This document shows, one piece after another, positions 63,948-64,000 of a DNA stretch of 64,000 nucleotides. The position numbers and the translations under genes were made by a program. Location: positions 44,062 to 108,061 of the forward strand of contig JBJOMW010000014.1 of NCBI GenBank assembly GCA_046052145.1. The letters run 5' to 3'. This DNA is from Falsiroseomonas sp046052145. Its GTDB lineage: Bacteria > Pseudomonadota > Alphaproteobacteria > Acetobacterales > Acetobacteraceae. The notes under the pieces are model-generated. The model was not told the DNA's origin and searched no databases. It was given only the letters and a program-made list of their open reading frames with translations. The first letter of the stretch is position 1. Every line of letters starts with the position of its first letter.

Positions 63948-64000
63948 ATGAAGCGCAGCAGGTTCAGCGATGAGCAGATCATCGGGATATTGAAGGAGCA
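63885..64000 (+). mobile_element. IS3-family insertion sequence, left end, truncated by window
   Basis: The sequence TGACGTGCTCCCCTGAAA at 63885 looks like an IS3-family terminal repeat, 63 bases before an OrfA start. The right end is outside the window, so the terminal repeat cannot be paired. Confidence 0.6.
63948..64000 (+). CDS. IS3-family transposase OrfA, N-terminus only
   Basis: The visible residues MKRSRFSDEQIIGILKE match the helix-turn-helix N-terminus of IS3-type OrfA. The rest, and OrfB, lie outside the window. Confidence 0.75.
   Translation, partial: MKRSRFSDEQIIGILKE

Overview
The window comes from a chromosome with high GC content, dense coding and almost no long gaps. Gene content points to an alphaproteobacterium of the Rhodospirillales/Acetobacteraceae type, such as Roseomonas. 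The signs are three orphan Bug-type solute receptors, a TRAP transporter, four EamA exporters, sigma-32 next to RluD, a hisZ-purA pair, malate synthase G, and the rpmH-rnpA-yidD-yidC-engB block. The family assignment is inferred from gene content, not from a marker-gene comparison.

Layout. 1-10.9 kb is accessory metabolism: a partial carbamoylase-type M20 hydrolase with an AhpD-like protein, a class II aldolase with an EamA exporter, an RlmI-type methyltransferase with DUF3293, a diaminopropionate ammonia-lyase-like enzyme, Bug and LivK receptors, a quinone oxidoreductase and a SAF-domain oxidoreductase. 10.9-15.5 kb holds an exporter, an esterase, a photolyase-family protein with apparently swapped domains, an RNase Z-like hydrolase and an AlkA-type glycosylase. 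15.5-18.6 kb is a dctP-dctQ-dctM TRAP operon with a small overlapping ORF inserted between dctQ and dctM. 18.7-23.1 kb holds TerC, a lactate-permease-like protein, a gamma-glutamylcyclotransferase and two EamA exporters. 23.4-30.1 kb holds a chemoreceptor with a PilZ domain, then M20, racemase-like, M81 and dioxygenase genes. 30.1-36.2 kb has a lipoprotein gene enclosed by a long inverted repeat, then hisZ, purA, a cupin protein, an acetyltransferase, a second lipoprotein and a patatin.

36.4-45.5 kb is largely core metabolism and translation: 3-hydroxybutyrate dehydrogenase, a flavin disulfide reductase homologue, the ribosome/membrane-insertion block, argB and glcB. 45.8-54.8 kb is a co-directional catabolic stretch headed by a GntR/FCD regulator: gamma-glutamyltransferase, Bug, amidase, fumarylacetoacetase-family hydrolase, Bug, M20 peptidase and thioesterase. 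It looks built to import and hydrolyse amide- or peptide-linked carboxylates. 54.8-58.3 kb holds a VOC protein, rpoH, rluD, two small conserved genes and tRNA-Glu(CTC).

58.3-64 kb looks like acquired DNA. It begins just past the tRNA and has visibly lower GC. It carries a small unknown gene, two tandem autotransporter genes with 25-residue passenger repeats and nearly identical beta-barrels, and the start of an IS3-family element at the window edge.

The main structural surprises are the tandem autotransporter pair, the 58-bp perfect inverted repeat around the lipoprotein gene and the hisZ start, the hairpin-rich small ORF overlapping both TRAP permease genes, and the swapped photolyase-like protein. 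GC-rich hairpins of one family recur between genes across the window.
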